Source: Bacteroidales bacterium
GTDB lineage: Bacteria; Bacteroidota; Bacteroidia; Bacteroidales; Prolixibacteraceae
NCBI GenBank assembly: GCA_012719495.1
Contig: JAAYAG010000019.1
Span: 1-34,059, forward strand
DNA: 34,059 nucleotides
Direction: 5' to 3'
Shown: piece after piece, positions 15,621 through 23,786 of the stretch
Numbering within the stretch: the first letter of the stretch is position 1
How the letters are laid out: each line of letters starts with the position of its first letter
Made by a program: the position numbers and the translations under genes
The notes under the pieces: model-generated
Database searches by the model: none
The model's input: the letters and a program-made list of their open reading frames with translations, nothing else
Told to the model about the DNA's origin: nothing

Positions 15621-16688
15621 TCATTTATGATACCGGCTTATTAAATAATCGGGAATCTGGTTTAGCCCCAACTCTTTTTCATGAGCATTGAGCAGGAAAG
15701 CCTGATATGGCATTCCATAAACCACACACGATGCTTTGTCCTGAACCAATGTATGAGCTCCTGCATTCTTCATGTTCAGTAATCCTTTTGCACCATCGGC
15801 TCCCATGCCGGTAAGTAATACCCCAGTGGCCTTATTCTTGGCTATTGCGGCAACAGAGTCGAACATCACATCGACCGAGGGCCTATGACGATTAACTGGC
15901 TCGGAATCAACAGTATTTACTTTAAGAACACGCATATTACCACTGATAACAAGATGTTTATTCCCAGGGGCAATAAGCACTCTTCCAGGAATAATCATAT
16001 CATTATCTTTAGCTTCAAGAACTTCTAAATCGCACAAATCGTTTAGCCTATTGGCAAAAAGCTTGGTAAATCCCTGGGGCATATGTTGGGTTATAACAAT
16101 TCCAGGCATATCTTTTGGCAGCCTGCGCAAGATATACTCAATAGCAGTAGTGCCACCCGCTGAAGCCCCAATTGCAATAATTTCATCGAAAGTAGAAATG
16201 ACCTGAGTCTGGTGGTCGCTGTGCATATTTTCAAGGTCAAAAAGAAGCTTTTGCTTCTGCCTTACATTTGCTTGCGAAGCTCCAACAATTTTCTCACATA
16301 CGAAAGAGTAAAAATCGTACAGATTAGTATTAGACTTCAGGTTTGTTGGTTTGTTGATAATATCGATCGCACCTTTATGGTAAGCGTCGAGACATATTTC
16401 CTTATTGCCCTGGGTTATGCTTGAGACAATAATAACTGGAATTGGATGCTGCCTCATTAGCTTTTGAAGAAAAGTCAGCCCATCCATCATGGGCATTTCA
16501 ATGTCGAGGGTAATAACATCGGGAACGATTTTTTCTATGACCTCAACAGCTTTGAATGCATCAGCTGCAGTACCAATCAATTCCAACCTGCTGTCTCCCT
16601 CAACAGCTGTGGCAAGTACCCGACGAAATATTATTGAATCGTCAATAACCAACACTTTAATTTTCTTACCATCCGCTTCTGCGCCCAT
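15621..16688 (-). CDS. cheB: Chemotaxis response regulator / protein-glutamate methylesterase
   Basis: Removes methyl groups from chemoreceptor glutamates and deamidates glutamines once phosphorylated by CheA. The receiver domain is at about 9-125, with phospho-acceptor D62 (TLDIEMPMMDG) and acidic pair D16-D17. The methylesterase domain is at about 165-350, with catalytic S176 (GASAGGT), H202 (ITQHMPQGF) and D298 (MGADGAKG). Length (355) is normal. GAGGAA lies directly before the ATG. It is the last gene of the che operon, 12 bp after cheD, and no terminator is visible before convergent pyrC. Confidence 0.96.
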   Translation of the reverse strand: MGAEADGKKIKVLVIDDSIIFRRVLATAVEGDSRLELIGTAADAFKAVEVIEKIVPDVITLDIEMPMMDGLTFLQKLMRQHPIPVIIVSSITQGNKEICLDAYHKGAIDIINKPTNLKSNTNLYDFYSFVCEKIVGASQANVRQKQKLLFDLENMHSDHQTQVISTFDEIIAIGASAGGTTAIEYILRRLPKDMPGIVITQHMPQGFTKLFANRLNDLCDLEVLEAKDNDMIIPGRVLIAPGNKHLVISGNMRVLKVNTVDSEPVNRHRPSVDVMFDSVAAIAKNKATGVLLTGMGADGAKGLLNMKNAGAHTLVQDKASCVVYGMPYQAFLLNAHEKELGLNQIPDYLISRYHK

Positions 16689-16700
16689 TTCCTCACAGAT

Positions 16701-17165
16701 TTAAAATTTTATATTCTGAATCATATCAACCTTTACTTCTCCATCTAAAGGATTAAATAAAATTTTCCTCCCAAGATTTCCTCCAATAACCTCCTGAACA
16801 ATAGGAACATTCAACTCAATTAATTTTTGTTTCGCGACTTCAATGTTTCGTTGTCCTACATTAAAAACTGCATTGTCGAATTTTAACATACTAGCTCCGC
16901 CAAAAATTTTGGCAGTCAACCTCCTCTTAACAGCCCCTGCCAAAATAACTTTATCATGCAATTCGGTAATAGCAATGTCTCCATACCGAACATCAGGCGC
17001 CCCCTTATTGTTCCAATACGGTAATAAAAAGTGGTTTACGCCTCCAATTCCTGAGCCCGAATCCCATAAAACTACAGCAATACAAGAACCCAAAATGGTA
17101 AAGACCTTCATTTCGCCCGAAACGATGGCAAGTTCTCCTTGTTTGAGGTACTTTATCCGGTCCAA
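16701..17165 (-). CDS. cheD: Chemoreceptor glutamine deamidase CheD
   Basis: Deamidates specific receptor glutamines and, in systems with CheC, binds that phosphatase. The 154-residue protein has the catalytic C28 and H45 in TILGSCIAVVLWD and GIGGVNHFLLP, and the KIFGGASML and RNIEVAKQKL motifs of the family. The frame starts with TTG at 17165; the nearest ATG is 18 codons in and would remove the first conserved strand. An AAAGG sequence about 8 nt before the TTG supports this start. No cheC or cheX is in the operon, so CheD probably acts on receptors only. Confidence 0.93.
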   Translation of the reverse strand: MDRIKYLKQGELAIVSGEMKVFTILGSCIAVVLWDSGSGIGGVNHFLLPYWNNKGAPDVRYGDIAITELHDKVILAGAVKRRLTAKIFGGASMLKFDNAVFNVGQRNIEVAKQKLIELNVPIVQEVIGGNLGRKILFNPLDGEVKVDMIQNIKF

Positions 17166-17177
17166 TGTGTCAGCCTT

Positions 17178-17972
17178 TTATACCAATTTTTCCTTTAAAA
17201 TCTCAAGTGTAAACGGCTTGACCAAGTAGTCATCCATTCCCGAATCGTAACAACGTTTCACACTCTCTTCTGATTCATTGGCTGTTATAGCAATAATTTT
17301 TGCTCGGTTACCGGTTGTCTCTTCATCATCGCGAATTTTCATTGTTGCTTCGGGACCATCCATGCCTGGCATATAAATATCCATTAATATGTATGAATAT
17401 TTTTCTTTTTTGCACAAGTCGACTGCCAGTTGGCCGTTTGAGGCTATATCATATCCAAATCCAAGCTTCGTAATAAACATCCCCAATACCTTCTGATTTA
17501 GCGGATTATCCTCAACCAACAGCACCTTTCCGCCCACCTTGCGCTGACTTTCTTCAGTCCTTTTTCCCTTAGCTGGTTTATCTTCAACTTGAGGGGGTTG
17601 ATTCAGGACTTTATCTACCCTTATAGCGAGTTCATTAACATCACATGGCAAACGCAGAATATCAAAAGGCTGAGTAAATTTTCGTAATCTGATATCAACT
17701 TTCACTTTTGGGTTTATTGTGAAAATAAATTGGTTGTTAGTATAATCTGTCTCCTTTTTTAAGGCCGATACAAAATTAAAACCGTCTTTCCCGTCTTCGC
17801 CACAATTCACAACGAACATATCGAAACGGTAGGCTTTTGCGCGGCATAGCCCACGATCGACAGAACCAGAAACGGCCACATCGAAGCCAAGTGCAATCAA
17901 CCCGTTCTTTATCTCTGTCGCATTTTTCTGCTGATCTTCAATCAACAAAACCTTTAACTGCTTTTTATCCAT
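17178..17972 (-). CDS. Double-receiver response regulator (pseudo-receiver plus CheY-like receiver)
   Basis: A 264-residue protein with two receiver modules and no output domain. The C-terminal module (about 148-264) is canonical: E154-D155, phospho-acceptor D198 (LMDIYMPGMDG), T230 (AITAN) and K252 (VKPF). The N-terminal module (about 6-122) keeps the fold pattern and an acidic pair (E12-D13), but N56 replaces the acceptor aspartate in MFVVNCGEDGKDG and the switch Lys is not evident. A linker rich in Pro, Lys and Glu (about 125-146) joins them. Located between cheR and cheD, it is the only CheY-like candidate in the operon, so its second receiver is the likely output from CheA. Role of the dead module (dimerisation, target binding) is unknown. 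Confidence 0.85.
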   Translation of the reverse strand: MDKKQLKVLLIEDQQKNATEIKNGLIALGFDVAVSGSVDRGLCRAKAYRFDMFVVNCGEDGKDGFNFVSALKKETDYTNNQFIFTINPKVKVDIRLRKFTQPFDILRLPCDVNELAIRVDKVLNQPPQVEDKPAKGKRTEESQRKVGGKVLLVEDNPLNQKVLGMFITKLGFGYDIASNGQLAVDLCKKEKYSYILMDIYMPGMDGPEATMKIRDDEETTGNRAKIIAITANESEESVKRCYDSGMDDYLVKPFTLEILKEKLV

Positions 17973-17975
17973 TTC

Positions 17976-18833
17976 CTAATTCAATTTAACATAAACACTT
18001 GGGCTAACCTGCTTTATTGCTGTCGAAAATTGAGAAACGGTTTCCGACAACCCTACATACAAATATCCTCCGGGTTTTAATTTTTCAATTAACTTTCCAA
18101 CAACTTGTCTTTTCGAAACATCATCGAAATAAATCAATGTATTACGACAAAAAATCACATCAAGTGAACCATTTTGAAAGAAATAATCATCAACCAAATT
18201 TAAAATCGAGAAATGAATTTTTTCCCTCAACTGTTTAACTACACGCACTTTATTTTCTGTAGTATCTCTACTAACCAAAAAATATTTCCGAATAAGGTTT
18301 TTATCGACTCCCGACAATGAATCTTTATTGTAGATTGCCCTTACCCCTCTCATTACAGAAGCATTGCTTATATCAGTAGCAAAAATTGTAAAGTCAAACG
18401 ACGGATTTGCTAATTGATACTCATTGAGTACCATTCCCATAGTATAAGGCTCTTCGCCTGTTGAGCACCCTGCACTCCATATTTTGAAAGGCGCATATCT
18501 ATCGGAAACAAAATTCGGCAAAACTTGCTCGCGTAAAAAAACAAAATGTTCTGGCTCTCTAAAAAAATCTGTTTTATGCGTAGTAAGTTCGTCGATCATA
18601 CACTCAAATTCTCCATTGACACGACCTTCAGATGAAAGGGCATAATCAAGGTAGTCCTTAAAGTTGCCAATACCAGTACTTTTGAGTCGTTTAATCAAAC
18701 GAGAATTGACCATCACAATTTTTATAGGAGCAAGCTTAATTCCCAATGTGTCGAGCATAAAGCGCTGAATTCTGCGAAATTCTTCGTCAGAGAGTTTTTG
18801 GCTATATATGTCAACATTACTTGTGTGGTCCAT
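17976..18833 (-). CDS. cheR: Chemoreceptor glutamate methyltransferase
   Basis: S-adenosylmethionine-dependent methyltransferase that modifies chemoreceptor glutamates. The N-terminal helical CheR domain is at about 12-75 (LSDEEFRRIQRFMLDTLGI). ELTTHKTDFFREPEHF precedes the catalytic domain at about 90-280. The SAM site is IWSAGCSTGEEPYTMGMV, and IFATDISNASV and VIFCRNTLIYFD are further family motifs. At 285 residues it has normal length, without the C-terminal TPRs or pentapeptide-binding extension of some paralogues. It begins 9 bp after the receptor gene and ends 3 bp before the response regulator gene, consistent with one tightly packed transcript. Confidence 0.96.
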   Translation of the reverse strand: MDHTSNVDIYSQKLSDEEFRRIQRFMLDTLGIKLAPIKIVMVNSRLIKRLKSTGIGNFKDYLDYALSSEGRVNGEFECMIDELTTHKTDFFREPEHFVFLREQVLPNFVSDRYAPFKIWSAGCSTGEEPYTMGMVLNEYQLANPSFDFTIFATDISNASVMRGVRAIYNKDSLSGVDKNLIRKYFLVSRDTTENKVRVVKQLREKIHFSILNLVDDYFFQNGSLDVIFCRNTLIYFDDVSKRQVVGKLIEKLKPGGYLYVGLSETVSQFSTAIKQVSPSVYVKLN

Positions 18834-18842
18834 TTATCAATA

Positions 18843-20711
18843 TTATTTCATTTTTTCAAACTGACTGTCAAGATCATCATTATCGCTTAAATTTATGCGT
18901 ACTCCTTTGCTTATTGATTTGTGCTTATCTGTTCCCGATTTTTTTTGATGACCAGCATTTTTATTCTCTTCTGCTTGCATAATTGGCATTTCGTTTATAA
19001 GATTTGACTGATCTATCGTCTCAATCATGGAAGCCAAAACTGGTTCTTCTTCCTTTTCCGCATTTATTTCGGGATCTTTCTTGTTACCGCCTAAATAGAT
19101 AAATGTTCCAGAACCATCATCCGATGAGTTTTTTTGTTCTTCCAAAAAGCTCAATGATACCAAACGATCTATCTCTTTAGCAGAAGTCGTTTGTTCACTT
19201 CTCTTATTCTCGACATTGGCAGAGGAGTCTTCTATCTCTTTTTCTTCGAGAGAAAAATAAGAAATAAGTGTATCCAGTTGTTCTGTCAATTTGACCAATT
19301 CGCTTGAACTGGCTGCAAGTTCTTCTGCCGAAGATGCATTTTGCTGGGTAATGTTATTAAGCTCTTGAAGCGAGGAATTAATTTGAATTATAGTACTAAT
19401 ATGATCATTACTAGCCTCTGCGATTTCATCTACCAATTCAGTTGTCCGCTGGAATTCAGCAACTAATGAACGAAGTTCGTTAGCCGATTTCCGGGCAAGA
19501 TCAACCCCTTTCTTAGATACAAATTTTATTTCTGAAGCTGAATGTTGAGTTGATTCGGCCAATCTCTTGACCTCTTCTGCAACAACAGCAAAACCTCGTC
19601 CCACTTCGGCTGCACGAGATGCTTCTACTGAAGCATTTATTGAAAGAATTTTTGTCTGGTAAGAAATCTCACCAATTATTGAATTTTTCTGTGCAATATC
19701 TTCAATTACTGCCAAAGCTGACTCAACATGTTCTGCCCCAATTTGAATTCCATCGAATGCATTTCTTGCAATACGGCCTGTTTCGTTAGCGTTTTCAGCC
19801 GATTGCTTAATAACTTCAGAAATTTGTTCCATGGCAGCTGATATTTCCTGAGATGACGAGGCCTGAGCACTTGCACCTCCTGAAATAAGCTGGGAACCAG
19901 CACTAAATTCATTACTAGCCTCGGCAATGCTAAGCGAAATATCCTTAATGGACTGTAATACTTCGAATAGCTTAGTTTTGAGCAATGTTAAAGATTGATT
20001 GATTTGCCCTATTTCATCGCTGGAATTCACTTCTGACAAAGCGGTAAGGTCGCCCTGTGCAATTTTATCGGCAAAATGTAATGTTTTTTGCACACTAGTA
20101 CGAATGGATTGAATTATAATGATGTATACTATCAGTGCTAAAGCAAACATAATAGTCCCGAGAACTATCAGTCGCAATCGTACTTGGTTTTGTGCATCTT
20201 GCATAGAAATGCCAAAACTGCCCGCACTTGCTAAGTCTTCACTCAGAATTGAACCGACCAATAACGATAGCTTATTTAAATCATTACTTGCTTCAACAAT
20301 GTCACTTTTTGAAGTCAAAGTGCGCGAAGAAAGCAAAGAAAGTTGAGTCGAAATTTCAGAAACATATTTCGTAAAAAAAGCAGGCATCTGACTATACCCT
20401 TCTATACTTTTTTGTTTTTCAATAAGTTGCTGCAATGCTAGCGTATTTAATCGGTAATTTTCCGTCTCATTTTCGCCAAGCTTCGATGAAATTGTAAGGA
20501 GTTCGCCATTCAACGGATTCAATTCATCAAGAACTCTATTTATAAAATCTTCAATTTGAATTCGTTGCCCGTAATAGACTAAACTTTGTTTTCCAATTTT
20601 TGCCGATCCAGAGGCAACAATAATTAACAATATAATAAATGCAATAAAAAAAATTGCCGCCCCGCCCATTAATTTGGCAGATATGTTCAACACCAGCCTT
20701 TTTGACTTCAT
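18843..20711 (-). CDS. Methyl-accepting chemotaxis protein
   Basis: Membrane chemoreceptor of 622 residues. TM1 is at about 14-33, a helical periplasmic domain of about 145 residues follows (four-helix-bundle type, no clear Cache/PAS motif), and TM2 is at about 179-200. HAMP lies at about 200-252. The signalling hairpin covers roughly 255-495, with its tip at 348-377 (EISYQTKILSINASVEASRA then GRGFAVVAEEV). A tail of about 125 residues after the hairpin is hydrophilic and Glu/Lys/Ser-rich, ending in SDNDDLDSQFEKMK. There is no E. coli-type NWETF pentapeptide. It is the only receptor in the operon, lying between cheW and cheR, so it is the likely dedicated input. The ligand cannot be predicted. 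Confidence 0.93.
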   Translation of the reverse strand: MKSKRLVLNISAKLMGGAAIFFIAFIILLIIVASGSAKIGKQSLVYYGQRIQIEDFINRVLDELNPLNGELLTISSKLGENETENYRLNTLALQQLIEKQKSIEGYSQMPAFFTKYVSEISTQLSLLSSRTLTSKSDIVEASNDLNKLSLLVGSILSEDLASAGSFGISMQDAQNQVRLRLIVLGTIMFALALIVYIIIIQSIRTSVQKTLHFADKIAQGDLTALSEVNSSDEIGQINQSLTLLKTKLFEVLQSIKDISLSIAEASNEFSAGSQLISGGASAQASSSQEISAAMEQISEVIKQSAENANETGRIARNAFDGIQIGAEHVESALAVIEDIAQKNSIIGEISYQTKILSINASVEASRAAEVGRGFAVVAEEVKRLAESTQHSASEIKFVSKKGVDLARKSANELRSLVAEFQRTTELVDEIAEASNDHISTIIQINSSLQELNNITQQNASSAEELAASSSELVKLTEQLDTLISYFSLEEKEIEDSSANVENKRSEQTTSAKEIDRLVSLSFLEEQKNSSDDGSGTFIYLGGNKKDPEINAEKEEEPVLASMIETIDQSNLINEMPIMQAEENKNAGHQKKSGTDKHKSISKGVRINLSDNDDLDSQFEKMK

Positions 20712-20727
20712 AAGGTAAATGAGTTAG

Positions 20728-21216
20728 TTAAAGGTTTTCTAGATCAAAATTCTCAGCCCTAAGTTCAACAATTTCATCAACGGAGAAAATTTTATCAGCA
20801 TTTACTAAAAGGATGAACTTTTCATTGTGCTTGATTACCCCATTCAAAAACTCTGCTTTATTTTGTTTCCCAACAGTAGGTAAAGCAATTAAGTCACTGT
20901 TGTAATACTTTATCACTTCATTAACACTGTCGACCAGTGCACCAAGCTTTAACTTCTCGCCACTGTTATCGATCGTTATTACCAGGATACATGTTGATGA
21001 GGTGATTTCGGTTTTCTCCATGCCAAATTTCACCCGGGTATCAACTAACGGTACCACTTCTCCACGCATATTGAAGACCCCCAACATATAATCGGGAGCT
21101 TTAGGCACTTCGGTAATTGGCTGAAATTCCAATATTTTTTCTACATGATTAACATTAATGGCAAAGTTTTCATTGCCCAGCGAAAATGTCAGATATGTTT
21201 CAAATAACTCTTCCAT
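20728..21216 (-). CDS. cheW: Chemotaxis coupling protein CheW
   Basis: Links receptors to CheA. A single CheW domain of 162 residues, starting YLTFSLGNENFAINVNHVEKIL, with VPKAPDYMLGVFNMRGEVVPLVDTRVKF in the middle and GALVDSVNEVIKYY later, all standard for the two SH3-like subdomains. It starts 5 bp after cheA and is followed by the receptor gene 16 bp later. About 15 residues beyond the domain end are acidic. Nothing suggests a phosphatase or receiver fusion. Confidence 0.95.
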   Translation of the reverse strand: MEELFETYLTFSLGNENFAINVNHVEKILEFQPITEVPKAPDYMLGVFNMRGEVVPLVDTRVKFGMEKTEITSSTCILVITIDNSGEKLKLGALVDSVNEVIKYYNSDLIALPTVGKQNKAEFLNGVIKHNEKFILLVNADKIFSVDEIVELRAENFDLENL

Positions 21217-21221
21217 TTTAT

Positions 21222-23285
21222 CTATTTTTTATACTTTGAAAATACTGTTACAATTTTATTTACATCGAGCACTAAAGCTACTGAGCCATCTCCAAGTATT
21301 GTCCCTCCCGAGATGAAATCCTGATTTTGATAATGGCGTCCTAAGGATTTAAGAACTGTTTGGTTTTCTCCTACAACCATATCAACAATGAGGGCTACCC
21401 GCTCATTTTCATATCCAACCAATACAATCTCCTGTCTTTCAGGTGGCGTTCCGCCGAGATCAAAATCTTCTCGTAAATCGAAATATGGAACTTGAGCTCC
21501 TTCGAGAACCAACATCTGGTTCAACCCTATATGTTTCATATCTTCCGATAGAGTGTAGATCTTTGAAACCTGTATCAACGGAATTATAAAGTCACGATTG
21601 TCAATTTTCACTTGTAATCCATCGATAATGGAAAGGGTAAGTGGTAATTTTATAGTAAAAATTGTTCCCTTTCCAACTTCTGTTTCAATACTGATATTAC
21701 CACGTATATCAGATATATTTTTCTTCACCACGTCGAGCCCGACCCCACGCCCTGAGACATTCGAAACGGTTTTTGCTGAAGAAAAACCAGGAAGGAACAC
21801 AAGATTGATGAGTTCATCGTAAGAAAGTATATCATCCTTTTTAATCACTTTCTTTCGGATAGCTACTTTACGGATTTCCTCAGGATCGATTCCCTGACCA
21901 TCGTCCATAATTTTGATTATCACATTATTACTTTGGTGATAAATCTTCATGGTTATTTTTCCAAGTTCACTTTTCCCTGCTGCAATGCGTTTTTCTGTGG
22001 TTTCAATTCCATGGTCGGCCGAGTTACGCAATATATGCATAATAGGATCGGTAAGTTGTTCGATTATTTTCTTATCGAGTACGGTATCTTCGCCTTCGGT
22101 AACAAACTCAATTTGTTTACCCATTTGGTCTGCAAGATCGTGAACCAAACGTTTATATCTTGTCATGGTAATTCCAAATGGAACCAAGGATATTGTGAAC
22201 GCATTGTCCCGCAATTGTTTCGAAAAGGTTCCATACTTTTCAGCAACAGCAATTAATTCATTGTCGCCCAGTTGATTGGCGATAAGATTTAACCGAGCCT
22301 GAAGAGTTACCATTTCACTAACAAGATTAAGCAGGTTGTCAATCTTATCAGTCGAAACCCTGATACTTTTGATGGAATCGCCAGAAGCCTGTTGCGCATC
22401 TGATTTATTTGTCCCCGAATCTTTACGATCTTCTGCTTCTTCGACAATTTCGCTTTGGTAGTTGTCAAGTATCTCTTTAACCTCGGCAGCGCTGCTTTTA
22501 AAAATTTTATCTTTCATTTTCTCAAGCTCAGCACGGGCTTCGGGCACAGCAAGAACATCGCCACGAACTATATCAGTTACAATGAATGTTGCTTCTTTCT
22601 TTACCCATTCAAAAATATCTTCAATAGAAGCTAAGTCGAAACGAGATGCCAAAACCACCCTCCAAGAAGCCAACCTATCGTTTCCTGAAAACTTGTTTAA
22701 CACTACATCCTTCCCTTTTTTTACAAAAGCCAAACAGTTTCCCATAAGGGATAACTCACTGAAAAGCAATTCAGGGTGGCTCAGTGATTCGCTAAGGTTC
22801 TTTGCTGGATCAAACTCAATAAAATAAGTAATTACCGATCTGGAAATAGTTGTTGAAACAGGTATTTCAGTTTTCTTTTCTCCTTGCTGGTCATTACCCC
22901 CAATGTCGAAAAGGTGTATTTTATGACACAAATCGGCAAAACGAACTTGATCTTGATTATTCAGCTGCTCCCGGGTTGAAAGCAGAACTTTCAAAATATC
23001 GATAGTTTCAAGAGAAATCTCTCGCAGAGCCATTGTAAACTCTATTTCATGACTACGAACCCTGTCATATATGTCTTCGAGATCGTGGGTAACTGCCAAT
23101 ACTTTATCGAAACCTAACATCCCACCACTCCCTTTTATAGTGTGTACGCTTCGAAAAATCTGGTCAATCAAGTCAGAACTAACTGCCTCACTCTCAAGAG
23201 AAAGAAGAATATCTTCCAGCTCATTGATCAGATCTCGGGTCTCTTCAACAAAACTTTCCCTAAGTTGGTCAATTGAATCTGCCAT
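21222..23285 (-). CDS. cheA: Chemotaxis histidine kinase CheA
   Basis: Kinase that phosphorylates the operon's receiver proteins. Domains in order: P1 HPt at about 5-105 with phospho-acceptor H48 (RSVHTIKGSGG); a P2-like ferredoxin-type domain at about 150-240 (VITYFIEFDPAKNL ... SWRVVLASRFDL); P3 dimerisation helices at about 305-365 (IRVSTDKIDNLLNLVSEMV); P4 ATPase at about 366-550 with N421 (ILRNSADHGIE), DDGQGI (461-466) and GRGVGLDVV; and P5 CheW-like at about 551-687. All catalytic boxes look intact and the 687-residue length is normal. It is the first gene of the operon, so the 500-bp region upstream should contain the promoter. No C-terminal receiver is attached. Confidence 0.96.
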   Translation of the reverse strand: MADSIDQLRESFVEETRDLINELEDILLSLESEAVSSDLIDQIFRSVHTIKGSGGMLGFDKVLAVTHDLEDIYDRVRSHEIEFTMALREISLETIDILKVLLSTREQLNNQDQVRFADLCHKIHLFDIGGNDQQGEKKTEIPVSTTISRSVITYFIEFDPAKNLSESLSHPELLFSELSLMGNCLAFVKKGKDVVLNKFSGNDRLASWRVVLASRFDLASIEDIFEWVKKEATFIVTDIVRGDVLAVPEARAELEKMKDKIFKSSAAEVKEILDNYQSEIVEEAEDRKDSGTNKSDAQQASGDSIKSIRVSTDKIDNLLNLVSEMVTLQARLNLIANQLGDNELIAVAEKYGTFSKQLRDNAFTISLVPFGITMTRYKRLVHDLADQMGKQIEFVTEGEDTVLDKKIIEQLTDPIMHILRNSADHGIETTEKRIAAGKSELGKITMKIYHQSNNVIIKIMDDGQGIDPEEIRKVAIRKKVIKKDDILSYDELINLVFLPGFSSAKTVSNVSGRGVGLDVVKKNISDIRGNISIETEVGKGTIFTIKLPLTLSIIDGLQVKIDNRDFIIPLIQVSKIYTLSEDMKHIGLNQMLVLEGAQVPYFDLREDFDLGGTPPERQEIVLVGYENERVALIVDMVVGENQTVLKSLGRHYQNQDFISGGTILGDGSVALVLDVNKIVTVFSKYKK

Positions 23286-23786
23286 TTTATGAATCTTTTA
23301 ATCCTGAATATTTTAGGAAAAACCTAAATTTTTGTTCTTAAAAAAAAGTTAAAATAAGAATATTCCTGCTAGAACCCAAACAAAGAATGATTAAAATAAA
23401 CTGAAAATATAACTTTCAACTCATTTTTTTTAATGTGCGGTTTGAATAATAGAATCCCCCCCTCTTATTTTTAACCAAAATACTTAAAAATTACAACAAT
23501 AAAGACATGACAAGTCATACGTAAATATGCAATTATCTAAACTTTAGTAATAGTGTACCCATGATTTAATCATGTCAAGAAATACAATTTCTAATTTCGA
23601 TGTAAAATCGATGTTAAAATACAATGATTTTTTTTACAAAGTAGAGTCTTGGCTCAGAAATCATAAATTATTTGCAAACAAAAAAATCAGCGTTCATTCA
23701 TTTTACAAAACGGTCGAATATAGCTTTCTGTTTTTGCGCTCTAAGCTGGGATTTGGACTTTAGCTTAATTATATTTGCGCCCTATT
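23286..23786. other. Divergent intergenic region between cheA and mfd
   Basis: About 500 bp, AT-rich. It should hold the che operon promoter (minus) and the mfd promoter (plus). I found no exact TAnnTTTG on the minus strand. A small stem-loop (TTTAGG at 23312-23317 pairing CCTAAA at 23323-23328, followed on plus by five T) lies in the presumed cheA leader. A 63-codon open frame at 23572-23763 looks random. A seven-C run is at 23456-23462. Confidence 0.5.
23770..23777 (+). promoter_or_regulatory. Bacteroidota -7 element directly before mfd
   Basis: TATATTTG matches TAnnTTTG and ends nine bases before the ATG at 23787, so transcripts would have a leader of only a few nucleotides. It overlaps the upstream in-frame TTG, making that start codon unlikely. 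A TTTG exists at 23752-23755 but with a 14-nt spacer, shorter than the usual 19-21. Confidence 0.4.

Noticed and set aside
23312-23333. Terminator-like hairpin upstream of cheA
   Set aside because: Only a 6-bp stem with a T-run on the plus strand, where no transcript is expected to end. It could be a leader structure for cheA, but the evidence is too weak.
23572-23763. 63-codon ORF between cheA and mfd
   Set aside because: Composition is AT-driven (Phe, Lys, Asn, Ser), it has no ribosome-binding site or recognised motif, and it lies in the divergent promoter region. It also ends just before the mfd promoter element.
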